This document shows, in pieces, positions 16,814-26,031 of a stretch of 64,000 bases of DNA; the stretch's first letter is position 1; each line of letters opens with the position of its first letter. The translations under genes were made by a program, and so were the position numbers. A model generated the notes under the pieces. That model did no database searches and was not told the DNA's origin. It was given only the letters and a program-made list of their open reading frames with translations. The DNA is from Bradyrhizobium monzae. Its GTDB lineage: Bacteria; Pseudomonadota; Alphaproteobacteria; Rhizobiales; Xanthobacteraceae. Where the stretch lies: assembly GCF_021458635.1 (NCBI RefSeq), contig NZ_JAIRDQ010000005.1, positions 473,805-537,804 of the forward strand, written 5' to 3'.

Positions 16814-17833
16814 ATGAGCTTGTGGGTACGGACGCTGTCTGCGACGGCGATCTGCGTGGCGCTGACGGTCGGCGCATCCGCCGCTGATGACATTCAGGAG
16901 CGGACGATCAGGTGGGGACACCTGAACAACACCGATCACCCCGTCAGCTTTGGCGTACAGAAGTTCGCCGAGATCCTGTCGGCGAAGAGCGGGGGCAAGA
17001 TGAAGGTCCGCGAGTTCGCGGCCTCACAGCTCGGCAACGAGCTGCAGCAGCAGTCCGCGCTGCGCGGCGGCACCCAGGAGATGCTGTCCGCCTCGACGAC
17101 ATCGCTCGCCACCGTCATTCCCGAATTCGGCCTCGTCGATTTCCCGTTCCTGTTCAACACGACCGAGCAGGCCGATGCGCTCGCGACCGGCAAATTCGGC
17201 AAGGCGATGCTCGATACCTTGCCGTCGAAGGGCCTGATCGGTCTCGGCTATTGGGGCCTCGGCTTCCGCAACGTCACCAACAGCACTCGTCCCATCACCA
17301 AGCTCGAGGATTTCAGCGGCCTCAAGCTCCGCGTGATTCCGAACCCGGTCTATCTCGAGACCTTCGGGGCCTTCAAAGCCAACCCGGTACCGATGGCCTT
17401 CGGCGAGCTCTACTCGGCGCTGGAGACCCGCACCGTCGACGGCGAAGAGAATCCCTACACGGTCATTCTCTCCAACAAGTTCTATGAAGTGCAGAAATAC
17501 GTCTCCGCCACCAATCACACCTTCACGCTCAACATCATTCTGGTGAGCAAGGCGTTCTGGGACAAGCTGTCGCCGACCGAGCAGCGCCTGATGCACGAAG
17601 CCTATGAAGAGAGCCGCGGCTACCAGAAGGAGCAGACGCGCCTTCAGACCGACAAGGCGCTGACGGAATTGCAGGCCAAGGGCATGCAGTACAATGCGAT
17701 CGCGCCTGAGGAGACCGAGCGCATGCGCAAGACGTCGCTGCCGGTCGCGGACAAGATCTCTGCCAGCTTCCGTCCCGAGACGGTGAAGCTCTTCAACGAC
17801 GAAGTCGAGCGTATCCGCAAGGACGTGAAGTAG
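16814..17833 (+). CDS. TRAP transporter substrate-binding protein (DctP family)
   Basis: Periplasmic solute receptor, 339 residues, with signal peptide MSLWVRTLSATAICVALTVG...ASA. Family landmarks: WGHLNNTDHPVSFGVQKFAE near the mature N-terminus and GLKLRVIPNPVYLETFGAFKANPVPMAF, where the Arg of KLRV normally salt-bridges the substrate carboxylate. Next comes GELYSALETRTVDGEENPY. RBS AGGGAGGAAACG precedes ATG. First gene of a rightward operon with the DctQ and DctM membrane proteins and catabolic enzymes; the ligand should be a carboxylate handled by those enzymes. Confidence 0.95.
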   Translation: MSLWVRTLSATAICVALTVGASAADDIQERTIRWGHLNNTDHPVSFGVQKFAEILSAKSGGKMKVREFAASQLGNELQQQSALRGGTQEMLSASTTSLATVIPEFGLVDFPFLFNTTEQADALATGKFGKAMLDTLPSKGLIGLGYWGLGFRNVTNSTRPITKLEDFSGLKLRVIPNPVYLETFGAFKANPVPMAFGELYSALETRTVDGEENPYTVILSNKFYEVQKYVSATNHTFTLNIILVSKAFWDKLSPTEQRLMHEAYEESRGYQKEQTRLQTDKALTELQAKGMQYNAIAPEETERMRKTSLPVADKISASFRPETVKLFNDEVERIRKDVK

Positions 17834-17908
17834 CGGACCTCTTCATCACGCAGGCGGCTGGGCCGGCCCTTGGCCGGCTCAAAGCCCTCTTTGGTTTGGA
17901 CACCACGC

Positions 17909-18418
17909 ATGGCGCGAGTTCTCGACCTCTATTGCTCATTCTTGAAGGCCGTCATTGCCGCATGTCTTGCGGTCATGGTGGTGCTGGTCTTCGGCAACGT
18001 CGTCCTTCGTTACGGCTTCAACTCCGGAATCACGATTTCGGAGGAGCTGTCGCGCTGGTTGCTGGTCTGGCTGAGTTTCCTCGGCGCGATCGTCGCGCTG
18101 CGCGAGCATGCCCATCTCGGCGTCGATACCCTGGTCCGGATGCTGCCGCCTTTCGGCAAGCGCATCTGTTTCGTCATCAACTATTGCCTGATGCTGTTTG
18201 CCGACTGGCTTCTGCTCTCCGGCAGCTGGCGCCAGACCATCATCAACATCGACGACCGCGCGCCCGCCACCGGTTTGTCGCTCGGAATCTTTTACGCCGT
18301 CGGCGTGGTCTTCGGCGTCTCGGCCGGCGTGATCCTGCTCTACGACCTCGTCCGGGTGCTGACCGGGCAGGCCAGCGAAGCCGACATGGTCGCCGTCAAG
18401 GAATCGGAAGAGCACTGA
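17909..18418 (+). CDS. TRAP transporter small membrane subunit (DctQ)
   Basis: 169 residues from ATG 17909 (MARVLDLYCSFLKAV); a TTG start at 17870 is possible but has no family support. Four transmembrane segments, with the conserved ISEELSRWLLVWLSFLGAIVALREHAHLGVD region between the second and third. Its stop overlaps the DctM start (TGATG), which indicates translational coupling. It pairs with DctM to form the inner-membrane secondary transporter. Confidence 0.93.
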   Translation: MARVLDLYCSFLKAVIAACLAVMVVLVFGNVVLRYGFNSGITISEELSRWLLVWLSFLGAIVALREHAHLGVDTLVRMLPPFGKRICFVINYCLMLFADWLLLSGSWRQTIINIDDRAPATGLSLGIFYAVGVVFGVSAGVILLYDLVRVLTGQASEADMVAVKESEEH

Positions 18419-19698
18419 TGACGATCGCAGTTTTCACCTTCTCGCTGCTCGGCGCCATGGCGCTGGGCATGCCGATCGCCTTTGCGCTCATCGTCTGCGG
18501 CGTGGCCTTGATGAGCACGATCGACATGTTCGACGCCCAGATCGTGGCGCAGAACGTCATCAATGGCGCGGACAGCTTTCCGCTGATGGCCATTCCGTTC
18601 TTCATGCTTGCCGGCGAGGTCATGAACAAGGGCGGCCTGGCCAAGCGCATCGTCAACGTCGCGCTCGTGGCCGTCGGGCATTTTCGCGGCGGACTTGGTT
18701 ACGTCACGATCCTGGCGTCCTGCATTCTCGCCTCGCTCTCGGGCTCGGCCGCGGCCGATGCCGCCGCGCTCGCGGCGCTGCTGGTGCCGATGATGGTGGC
18801 GGCCGGACACAAGAAATCCTATGCGGCGGGTCTGGTCGCGGCCGGCGGCATCATCGCCCCCGTGATTCCGCCCAGCATCGGCTTCGTCATCTTCGGCGTC
18901 GCTGCAGGCGTCTCGATCTCGAAACTGTTTCTGGCGGGCATCGTCCCCGGGCTGCTGCTCGGGGCAGGGCTCTGCCTGGCCTGGGCGTGGGTGGTGCGGC
19001 AGGAGAACCTGACGCCGCCGCCGCGGGCCTCCTTGTCCGAGATCGTGAAGGCCGTCATCGACGGATTCTGGGCTTTGATGCTTCCGGTCATCATCGTGGT
19101 CGGCCTGCGGTTCGGCATCTTCACGCCGACGGAGGCGGCGGTCGTCGTCGCGGTCTATTCGCTGTTCGTGGCAACCTGCATCTATCGCGAACTCAAGCTG
19201 TCGCAGCTCTACGACGTGTTCGTCTCCTCCGCCGTGACGACGAGCATCGTGATGTTCCTGGTTGCGGCGGCGCTGGTATCCTCCTGGCTCATCACGGTCT
19301 CGGAGATCTCCGCGCAGGTCGTCCATCTCTTGCAACCCTTCATGGGCAACAACACACTGCTGATGCTCGCAATCATGGTCGTGGTGGTGATCGTCGGCAC
19401 CGCGCTCGACATGACGCCGACGATCCTGATCCTGACGCCGATCCTGATGCCGATCGTCAAGGCCGCGCACATCGATCCCGTCTATTTCGGCGTGCTCTTC
19501 ATCATCAACAATGCCATCGGCCTGATCAAGCCGCCGGTCGGAATCGTGCTCAACGTCGTCTGTGGCGTCTCCAGGATCAGCATGGAGGACATCATCAAGG
19601 GCGTCTGGCCCTTCATGATCGCGCAACTGATCGTCCTGTTCGCGATGGTCCTATTCCCCGGACTGGTGACGGTCCCGGCGAAATGGTTCGGCGGCTAG
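18418..19698 (+). CDS. TRAP transporter large permease (DctM)
   Basis: 426 residues with about a dozen transmembrane segments, the ion-coupled channel of the TRAP system. Conserved stretches: GMPIAFALIVCGVALM, LMAIPFFMLAGEVMNKGGLAKRI, SCILASLSGSAAADAAALA, IIAPVIPPSIGFVIFGV, LDMTPTILILTPILMPI and NAIGLIKPPVGIVLNV. The start ATG 18418 shares a base with the DctQ stop. A large antisense frame covers it but is Asp/His/Arg-rich and is a shadow. Confidence 0.95.
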   Translation: MTIAVFTFSLLGAMALGMPIAFALIVCGVALMSTIDMFDAQIVAQNVINGADSFPLMAIPFFMLAGEVMNKGGLAKRIVNVALVAVGHFRGGLGYVTILASCILASLSGSAAADAAALAALLVPMMVAAGHKKSYAAGLVAAGGIIAPVIPPSIGFVIFGVAAGVSISKLFLAGIVPGLLLGAGLCLAWAWVVRQENLTPPPRASLSEIVKAVIDGFWALMLPVIIVVGLRFGIFTPTEAAVVVAVYSLFVATCIYRELKLSQLYDVFVSSAVTTSIVMFLVAAALVSSWLITVSEISAQVVHLLQPFMGNNTLLMLAIMVVVVIVGTALDMTPTILILTPILMPIVKAAHIDPVYFGVLFIINNAIGLIKPPVGIVLNVVCGVSRISMEDIIKGVWPFMIAQLIVLFAMVLFPGLVTVPAKWFGG

Positions 19699-19725
19699 TC
19701 ACATCGAAAACAACGGAGCAGGGCA

Positions 19726-20220
19726 ATGGCCGCGAAAATCATGATCCTCAACGGGCCCAATCTCAATTTCCTCGGCATCCGGGAGCCGCATATCTACGGC
19801 CGGACGACGCTGCAGGAGATCGAGGCGAGCTGCCAGGCGCTGGCCGACCAGCTCGGCGTCTCGATCTCGTTCCACCAATCCAACATGGAGGGCGAGCTCG
19901 TCGGCCTGATCCAGTCCGCCCATGGCAAGGCGGACGCGATTATCATCAACCCGGCCGCCTATTCCTTCACCTCGATCGCACTGATCGATGCGCTGAAGAT
20001 ATTTGAAGGCGTGAAGATCGAGCTGCATATCTCCAACATCCATGCGCGCGACGAGCTTCACCGCCACTCGATCACGTCGAGCGCCTGCACGGCCGTCATT
20101 TGCGGCCTGGGCCCATACGGCTATCTCGTCGCGATGCTGGCGGCCGTCCAAAAGCTCGGAGAATTGCCTGCAACGATCCCACCGGCTCTTCACGGGCTGG
20201 CGGCCGCAGGCAGGGCGTAA
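19726..20220 (+). CDS. aroQ: Type II 3-dehydroquinate dehydratase
   Basis: 164-residue type II dehydroquinase, converting 3-dehydroquinate to 3-dehydroshikimate. Active-site residues align with the family: Asn12 (GPNLNFLG), Tyr24 (REPHIYG), the QSNMEGELV loop (51-59), NPAAYSFTSIAL (75-86), Glu99, His101 and Arg108 (ELHISNIHAR). Type II enzymes form dodecamers. Position inside a TRAP/catabolic operon, 28 bases after DctM, argues for quinate/dehydroquinate catabolism rather than housekeeping aromatic synthesis; a second aroQ elsewhere in the genome would fit this. RBS GGAGCAGGGC precedes ATG. Confidence 0.95.
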   Translation: MAAKIMILNGPNLNFLGIREPHIYGRTTLQEIEASCQALADQLGVSISFHQSNMEGELVGLIQSAHGKADAIIINPAAYSFTSIALIDALKIFEGVKIELHISNIHARDELHRHSITSSACTAVICGLGPYGYLVAMLAAVQKLGELPATIPPALHGLAAAGRA

Positions 20221-20235
20221 AGAACGGAGGGCGTG

Positions 20236-20892
20236 ATGCGCGGATCGGGATTTCTCGCCATCTGGAGCGACGTCGCGGCGCAGGACCTGACGGATTACCG
20301 GCACTGGCTGACGCGCGAGCACACCACCGAGCGCGTCACGACCAAGGGCTTTCTGGCATCGCGCGTGTTTCGCGCGGCGCGGGACGATCTCAATCGCTTC
20401 TTCATCCTGTACGAGCTGGACGCGCCCGAGGTCCTCGATGGCGAGGCCTATCTGGCGCGCCTCAACGCGCCGACGCCGTGGTCGCAGCATATCATGCCAA
20501 GGCTCGGCAACTTCATGCGGGGCGGAGGCACCATGGTGGCGCGGGCAGGGCGGGGCGAAGGAGCCACGATCATCGCGCTTAGGATCGAGAATTTGCCCGA
20601 GACTCCTCAAAAATTGGCCGAGGCGCTCGTTGCATGCGACGGCATCGCCGCCGTGCAGATCGGAGCAACCGACGAGGCACGGACATCGGTGCCAACGACC
20701 GAAAAGGGTATGCGGAAGGAGGAGGGTTTCTTCTCGGGCCTTCTGTTGATCGAGGCGCTCGACCTGACCTCGTTGCAGGCCGCTCTGCAGCGGGCCCGCA
20801 CGATTGCGCCTGACGTTCTCGGCCGGGCGAGCGAGCCGGAGATCTATCAAGCCATGTTTACGCTCGATGCCCGCATCGCGGATTTCGGCTGA
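20236..20892 (+). CDS. Unknown protein, dimeric alpha/beta-barrel-like repeat
   Basis: 218 residues from ATG 20236 (a GTG directly before it is an alternative; GGAGGG lies upstream). The N-terminal half reads DYRHWLTREHTTERVTTKGF...ASRVFRA...RFFILYEL, the pattern of small dimeric ferredoxin-like (EthD/DUF4286-type) domains, and the second half looks like a degenerate repeat of it. No catalytic residue can be named. Its stop overlaps the next gene's start (TGATG). Such proteins often accompany aromatic or cyclic-ketone catabolic genes; a specific function is not assigned. Confidence 0.75.
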   Translation: MRGSGFLAIWSDVAAQDLTDYRHWLTREHTTERVTTKGFLASRVFRAARDDLNRFFILYELDAPEVLDGEAYLARLNAPTPWSQHIMPRLGNFMRGGGTMVARAGRGEGATIIALRIENLPETPQKLAEALVACDGIAAVQIGATDEARTSVPTTEKGMRKEEGFFSGLLLIEALDLTSLQAALQRARTIAPDVLGRASEPEIYQAMFTLDARIADFG

Positions 20893-21710
20893 TGGCAGGT
20901 TTCTCGCTCGCCGCCCTGACCGTGCTCGAGCTTGCGCCGCCCGAGATGATCGAGCTGGCGGCCCGCTGCGGCTACGAGAAAGTCGGGCTGAGGCTGCTGC
21001 CGGCAACGCCGTGCGGAATTGCCTATCGCCTGATGGACGATGCATCGCTGCTGCGGGAGACGCTGGCGCGGCTGCAGGCGACGGGCGTGACCGTTGCCGA
21101 TCTGGAGGTCGTGGCGTTCAGGCCGGAAACGGAGGTCACGTCCTTCACGCCCTTCTTCGAGGCGGGCGCGCGTCTCGGCGCCAGGCATATCCTCGTTGCC
21201 GCCTACGATCCGGATCTGGTCCGGTTTTCCGATCGTTACCGGCAGTTTTGCGAAGCGGCCGCAACGTATGGACTGACGTCCGATCTCGAATTCATGCCCT
21301 GGACCAGCGTTCCGGACCTCAAGACAGCGGTCCGGATCGTCGCCGATGTCGATCATCCCTCTGCCGGCATTCTGGTCGATGCGCTGCATTTCGATCGGTC
21401 GCAAAGCTCGCTTGCGGATCTCCGCACCATCCCGGCGCGCCGGCTTCACTACTGGCAGCTCTGCGACGGCCCGGCCGAACGTCCGGCCACGACGGAGCAG
21501 CTCATCCATGCCGCACGCGAGGAACGCATGTTTCCGGGCGAGGGCGGCATAGACCTTGTTGGCCTGACGAGAGCGATGCCGGACGACCTCACCATCAGCA
21601 TCGAGGTTCCGACCGTTCAACTGGCGAAGACCGTCGATGCCGCAACGCGGGCGCGGCGAGCGCTCGCGGCGGGCAAGGCCGTGGTCGAGAGGGCGCGCGC
21701 GAATTCCTGA
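20892..21710 (+). CDS. Xylose isomerase-like TIM-barrel protein (sugar isomerase or 3-dehydroshikimate dehydratase type)
   Basis: 272 residues. The AP-endonuclease-2 barrel pattern is visible: AARCGYEKVGLRLLP, LEVVAFRPET, GARHILVAAYDPD, LEFMPWTSVPD (a metal-ligand Glu), ILVDALHFDRS (ligand Asp/His), YWQLCDGP (ligand Asp) and ISIEVPTVQ (ligand Glu). Members include sugar isomerases/epimerases and the AsbF/QuiC 3-dehydroshikimate dehydratases. The neighbouring type II dehydroquinase makes the second option attractive, because its product would be the substrate; this is inference. Coupled to the preceding gene by TGATG. Confidence 0.82.
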   Translation: MAGFSLAALTVLELAPPEMIELAARCGYEKVGLRLLPATPCGIAYRLMDDASLLRETLARLQATGVTVADLEVVAFRPETEVTSFTPFFEAGARLGARHILVAAYDPDLVRFSDRYRQFCEAAATYGLTSDLEFMPWTSVPDLKTAVRIVADVDHPSAGILVDALHFDRSQSSLADLRTIPARRLHYWQLCDGPAERPATTEQLIHAAREERMFPGEGGIDLVGLTRAMPDDLTISIEVPTVQLAKTVDAATRARRALAAGKAVVERARANS

Positions 21711-21726
21711 GGGAAGGGTGCTCCGG

Positions 21727-23437
21727 ATGCCGCAAGACGATCGCTCCTTTGATGTCGAGACCGACCTGCTGGTCGTCGGCGCCGGTGCGGCCGGCATGAC
21801 AGCCGCGTTGGTCGCAGCCCTCGAAGGGCTCGATGTCATCCTTTGCGAAAAGTCGGACATGGTGGGCGGCACGACCGCAACCTCCGCCGGGACCGTCTGG
21901 ATTCCGGGCAACCGGGAGGGACAGCGCGCGGGCACGCCTGATACTGTCGAGGCCGCGCGCATTTATCTCGCCGCGATGCTCGGCGCGCAGGCGACGGACG
22001 AACGGCTGGACATGTTCCTAGAGGCAGGCCCGATCGTTCTCGATTATCTCGCGCAGCGGACGAGCGTGCAGTTCGCCGCGCCGCCGGTCCATCCCGACTA
22101 CAAGAACTTGCCGGGCGCCGCCATCGGCGGTCGAGCGCTCGGTGCCGTGCCGTTCGACGGCCGCAAGCTCGGTGACGACTTTGACCGTATCAGGCCGCCG
22201 CGCCGGGAGTTCATGGTTCTCGGCGGCATGATGGTCGGAAAGACGGACATTCCGCCTTTGCTGGCGCCCTTCCGCAGCTGGACGCACTTCAAGCACGTCA
22301 TTGGCCTTCTCACGCGCCATGCGCTGGATCGGCTGAGCTACAAGCGCGGCACACCTGATCATGGGCAATGCACTTGTCGCCAGACTGTTTGACAGTGTCC
22401 GTCGCGCCGGCGTCGGCTTGCGATTTGAGACGGCGCTTCGCGAGATCATCCGCCAAGGCGACGACATCGTCGGGGCCGTCCTGTCGTCTCCGAGCGGAGA
22501 GGTGGCCATCCGCGTCCGCAAGGGCGTGGTTCTGGCGACAGGCGGCATCGGCTGGAGCCGTGACCTTCGCGAACGGCTATTCCCGGACGCCGCGCGGCGC
22601 CTCTCGCTTGCGCCGCCGTCCAACACCGGAGACGGCATCCTCGCGGCCGAGCGCATCGACGCCGTGATCGAGCGCGATCTCGAAAGCCCGGCCTTGTGGA
22701 TGCCGAGCTCGGTGATGACGCAAGCCGACGGTCATGTCTCGGTCTTCCCGCACATCATGCTCGACCGGGCCAAGCCGGGACTGCTGGCCGTGGACAAATC
22801 GGGACGCCGCTTCGTCAATGAAGCCGATTCCTATCACGACTTCGTCGCAGCGATGTTGGCTACGTCAACGACACCGGCTTTCCTGATCTGCGATCGCAGC
22901 TTCATCGTTGATTTTGGCCTCGGGCTGGTTCACCCGGGAACCAGGAATTTGAGAGGCTTCCTTGAGGCCGGATATCTGGTGGAAGGCGAAACCATCGAGG
23001 CGTTGGCCCGCAAGATCGACGTGGATGCCGAGCAGCTTGCGCAAACAATCGCGCGATACAACGGCTTTGCGGCAACAGGTCTCGACGAAGACTTCGGCCG
23101 AGGCTCAAGCGAACTGAACCGGTTCAATGGCGGTCCCAGGGGCAAACCTAATCCTTGTCTACGGCGGATCGGGTCAGGACCTTATTATGCGGTGGCCGTC
23201 TGGCCCTCGGACCTTGCCAGCAGCGCCGGCTTGCGCACAGATTCATGCGGCCGGGTCTTGTCTCGCGACGGGAAGCGTTTGTCCGGGCTGTACGCAGTCG
23301 GCACGGATGCATCTTCGATCTTCCGCGGCACTTACCCGGGACCCGGCACGATGATCGGCCCGGCGATCGTCTTTGGCTGGTGCGCCGCGATGGACGCGGC
23401 GGGAACGCTACGCAGATTTCTCGATCCGCCTCGTTGA
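21727..23437 (+). pseudogene. FAD-dependent oxidoreductase (ketosteroid-dehydrogenase/fumarate-reductase-like), one frameshift
   Basis: ATG 21727 starts a flavoprotein: DLLVVGAGAAGMTAALVAA (dinucleotide-binding fold, residues about 14-32), CEKSDMVGGTTATSAGTVW, then a substrate-domain insert. This frame stops at 22392. The protein resumes in another frame (22361-23437): MGNALVARLF, GVVLATGGIGWSRDL, FVNEADSYHDFV and a final FAD motif YPGPGTMIGPAIVFGW. Removing one C near 22350-22355 (CACACCTG) would give RGTLIMGNALVARL, a continuous family sequence of about 570 residues. It is the last gene of the TRAP operon; either a true frameshift or an indel error. Confidence 0.85.
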
Positions 23438-23615
23438 AGTGCGCTGCCGCAGTCCCCTCGGACATGCTGATTTGTTCGCAAATCATTCCGACACGGAATT
23501 AGTGCTCGGGCCGCACTCGTCCAATGTAGTCCGCAAATCAACAAGAGAATCGTCGGCCACGACCGATGGCCGCGCCGAGTAGTTCGCGACGGCCATCTTG
23601 CCGAGAGCGTTCCAG
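23438..23615. other. Convergent intergenic gap
   Basis: 178 bases between the FAD oxidoreductase stop and the LysR stop. I see no convincing hairpin with a T-run and no reading frame worth reporting. Confidence 0.5.
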
Positions 23616-24593
23616 CTAGCGTCCGCGCCTCAGGTCTTCGGTGGCGCGCCTGAGGATGTCGTGAATCCAATCGTGCGACGGCTCGCCCTCGATGCGTTCG
23701 TGCCACAACAGCCGGACCTCGACCGGGGTCGTGGCGTAAGGCAGCTCATACGTTGTGATCGCATGCGCGCGTGCGAACGCCCGCGCCAATGGCCGCGGAA
23801 CGATGGCCGCCAAATCCGAGTCCGCGAGGAGGGCGGGCAGGGCCAGAAAATGCGGTAACGAAACAGCTATTCGCGGCGGCCGGTCGCTTTCGGACAATGC
23901 CTTTTCGAGTGCGGCGCGGTCGTACATTTCCGATCGCCTGGCGAGGCCGCGTTCGGAGATGAATCCGCCGATCGCCCCCTCCTGCTCGCCGCCGAAGGAG
24001 ACAACGACCAGAGGCATGCGCGCCAGAGCCGCGTTGTCGATCCGGCCGAGCTTGCGCTTTCCGCCCACGATCAGCACGTCGTCATATTCGAACAGCAGCG
24101 ACGTCCGGAATCGGCTCGGCGGATCCGAGAAGACGCCGATCGCAACGTCGATGCGACCAAGGTCGATCTGCTCGGCGAGGTCGATCCGTGTCACCGGCTT
24201 GATGATCAGGTCGATCGCCGGCGCTTCCAGCCTCAGTATCTTCAGGAGCGGTGAGGCCAGCACCATCGTAGTGAAGTCGTTGGCGGCCAGGGTGAATTGC
24301 CTGGTGGAGGCCGCCGGAACGAAGCTCGGCAGCTCGACCGCCGCTTCGAGCGATCGCAGCGCTTCACGAACCTGCGGCGCCATCGTCAATGCGCGCGCGG
24401 TCGGCTGCATGCCGGTCGCCGTGCGCACGAATAGATCGTCCTCCAGCATCTCACGCAGCCGGGCAAGCGAATGGCTGACGGCGGATTGACTGAGGGCAAC
24501 CCGCTGGCTTGCCCGCAGCACGCTTCGCTCCTCCATGACGGCGTCGAAGACCTTGAGCAGGTTCAGGTCCAGGGTCTTGAAGGAAACAGCCAC
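23616..24593 (-). CDS. LysR-family transcriptional regulator
   Basis: 325 residues. The N-terminal winged HTH is typical: LDLNLLKVFDAVMEERSVLRASQRVALSQSAVSHSLARLREMLEDDLFVRT. The C-terminal periplasmic-binding-like effector domain follows (FTLAANDFTTMVLASPLL...RIDVAIGVFSDPP...LPHFLALPALLADSDLAAIVPRPLA). The HTH wording LDLNLL/RVALSQSAVSHSLARLRE is that of the NodD/NahR/PnbR-like branch that senses aromatic compounds. It is divergent from the ABC-binding-protein/nitroreductase/DUF4863 operon (229 bases) and is its probable activator. Confidence 0.93.
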   Translation of the reverse strand: MAVSFKTLDLNLLKVFDAVMEERSVLRASQRVALSQSAVSHSLARLREMLEDDLFVRTATGMQPTARALTMAPQVREALRSLEAAVELPSFVPAASTRQFTLAANDFTTMVLASPLLKILRLEAPAIDLIIKPVTRIDLAEQIDLGRIDVAIGVFSDPPSRFRTSLLFEYDDVLIVGGKRKLGRIDNAALARMPLVVVSFGGEQEGAIGGFISERGLARRSEMYDRAALEKALSESDRPPRIAVSLPHFLALPALLADSDLAAIVPRPLARAFARAHAITTYELPYATTPVEVRLLWHERIEGEPSHDWIHDILRRATEDLRRGR

Positions 24594-24822
24594 GAGCAGA
24601 ACACCGTCGCAGGCGGATCGCGCGCCTGTTTGCGTACCTGCGATCTTGTCCAGTTAAGGCCAACCACGCGGCCGACGCAACCGAGCAAGGTGCCCGGACC
24701 GCGATGCCGGGCCGCTCGGGTCACCAACCTGAAGGCGCTTCAGGATCACTCTGCAAGAGTTTCACTTCCGCAATTGCGCGATCCCGTCATGATCCCGGCG
24801 CCGGATTTGGAGGAGACGGACT

Positions 24823-26031
24823 ATGACATCCCGCGGGATATCGATCGGAGCTTTCGGAGTTGCACTGGCGCTGTTGACGGCACCGGCCATTGCGCAGGAC
24901 GGTCCCGTGAAGCTTGGCGTCCTGACCGACATGTCCTCGCTCTACGCCGACAACGGCGGCCAGGGCTCGGTGGTCGCGGCGCAGATGGCCGTCGACGACT
25001 TCAACGGTCAGGTGCTCGGGCGTCCGATCCAGATCGTCGCAGGAGACCACCAGAACAAGGCCGACGTGGGAGCGACCATCGCCCGGCGATGGCTCGACAA
25101 CGAAAATGTCGAGGTCATTCTCGACGTGCCGAACTCTGCCGTCGCACTGGCGGTGCAGGGCATCACGCGCGACAAGAAGAAGCTGTTCCTCGCCACCGGC
25201 GCAGCCACGTCCCGCCTGACTGGCGACGAATGCTCGCCGACCGGGATCCACTGGACCTACGACACCTACGCGCTGTCGCAGGGAACGACGAAGGCGATGT
25301 CGCGTCTCGGCGCAAAATCCTGGTACTTCATTTCGGTCGACTACTCCCTCGGGGCCCAGCTCGAAGCCGACAGCCGCAAGGTCATCGACGCCATGGGTGG
25401 CAAGGTGGCTGGAGCAGCCAAGCATCCGATCAACACGCCGGATTTTTCCTCCTTCCTGCTCCAGGCGCAGTCGTCGAAGGCGGACGTGATCGCGCTTGCC
25501 GATTCCGGCGGCGACTTCATTAACGCGGTCAAGCAGGCCGGCGAGTTCGGCGTTACGGAGCGGCAGAAGCTTGTCGGGCTGCTCGTCTTCATTGCCGACA
25601 TTCACAGCCTCGGACTCCAGAGCGCCCAGGGCCTGATGCTGAGCTCTGCGTTCTATTGGGACCTCAACGAGGACACGCGCGCGTGGTCGAAGCGCTTCAT
25701 CGCGAAGACCCAGAAAGTCCCGACCATGATCCATGCCGGCACGTATGGCGCGGTGAAGCACTACCTCAAGGCAGTACAGGCGGCCGGCACGCTGGATGGG
25801 CCAACCGTCGCGGCTACGATGCGCGCAACACCCGTGAACGATTTCATGACCGGAAACGGTCGGATCCGCGACGACGGCCGGCTGGTCCGCGACATGTATC
25901 TGTTTCGCGTCAAGGCCCCCGAGCAATCCAAATACAAGTTCGACTATTACGAGCTGCTGGCGACGATACCGGGAGAGGAAGCTTTCCGGCCGATGGAGCA
26001 GGGCGGATGTCCGTTCCTGAAGAAGCCATGA
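24823..26031 (+). CDS. ABC transporter substrate-binding protein (branched-chain amino acid type)
   Basis: 402 residues with signal peptide MTSRGISIGAFGVALALLTAPAIAQ. The mature protein is a Peripla_BP_6 (LivJ/UrtA-like) receptor: VKLGVLTDMSSLYADNGGQGSVVAAQMAVDDF, a domain-linking VEVILDVPNSAVALAVQ and IHAGTYGAVKHYLKAVQAAGTLD. In rhizobia this class often binds aromatic acids as well as amino acids. Its stop overlaps the nitroreductase start by ATGA. No permease or ATPase genes accompany it, so it must borrow a transporter or act in sensing. Confidence 0.92.
   Translation: MTSRGISIGAFGVALALLTAPAIAQDGPVKLGVLTDMSSLYADNGGQGSVVAAQMAVDDFNGQVLGRPIQIVAGDHQNKADVGATIARRWLDNENVEVILDVPNSAVALAVQGITRDKKKLFLATGAATSRLTGDECSPTGIHWTYDTYALSQGTTKAMSRLGAKSWYFISVDYSLGAQLEADSRKVIDAMGGKVAGAAKHPINTPDFSSFLLQAQSSKADVIALADSGGDFINAVKQAGEFGVTERQKLVGLLVFIADIHSLGLQSAQGLMLSSAFYWDLNEDTRAWSKRFIAKTQKVPTMIHAGTYGAVKHYLKAVQAAGTLDGPTVAATMRATPVNDFMTGNGRIRDDGRLVRDMYLFRVKAPEQSKYKFDYYELLATIPGEEAFRPMEQGGCPFLKKP

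Noticed and set aside
18340..19626. 428-codon minus-strand frame over DctM
   Set aside because: Extreme Asp/Arg/His content, the mirror image of a membrane protein's codons.
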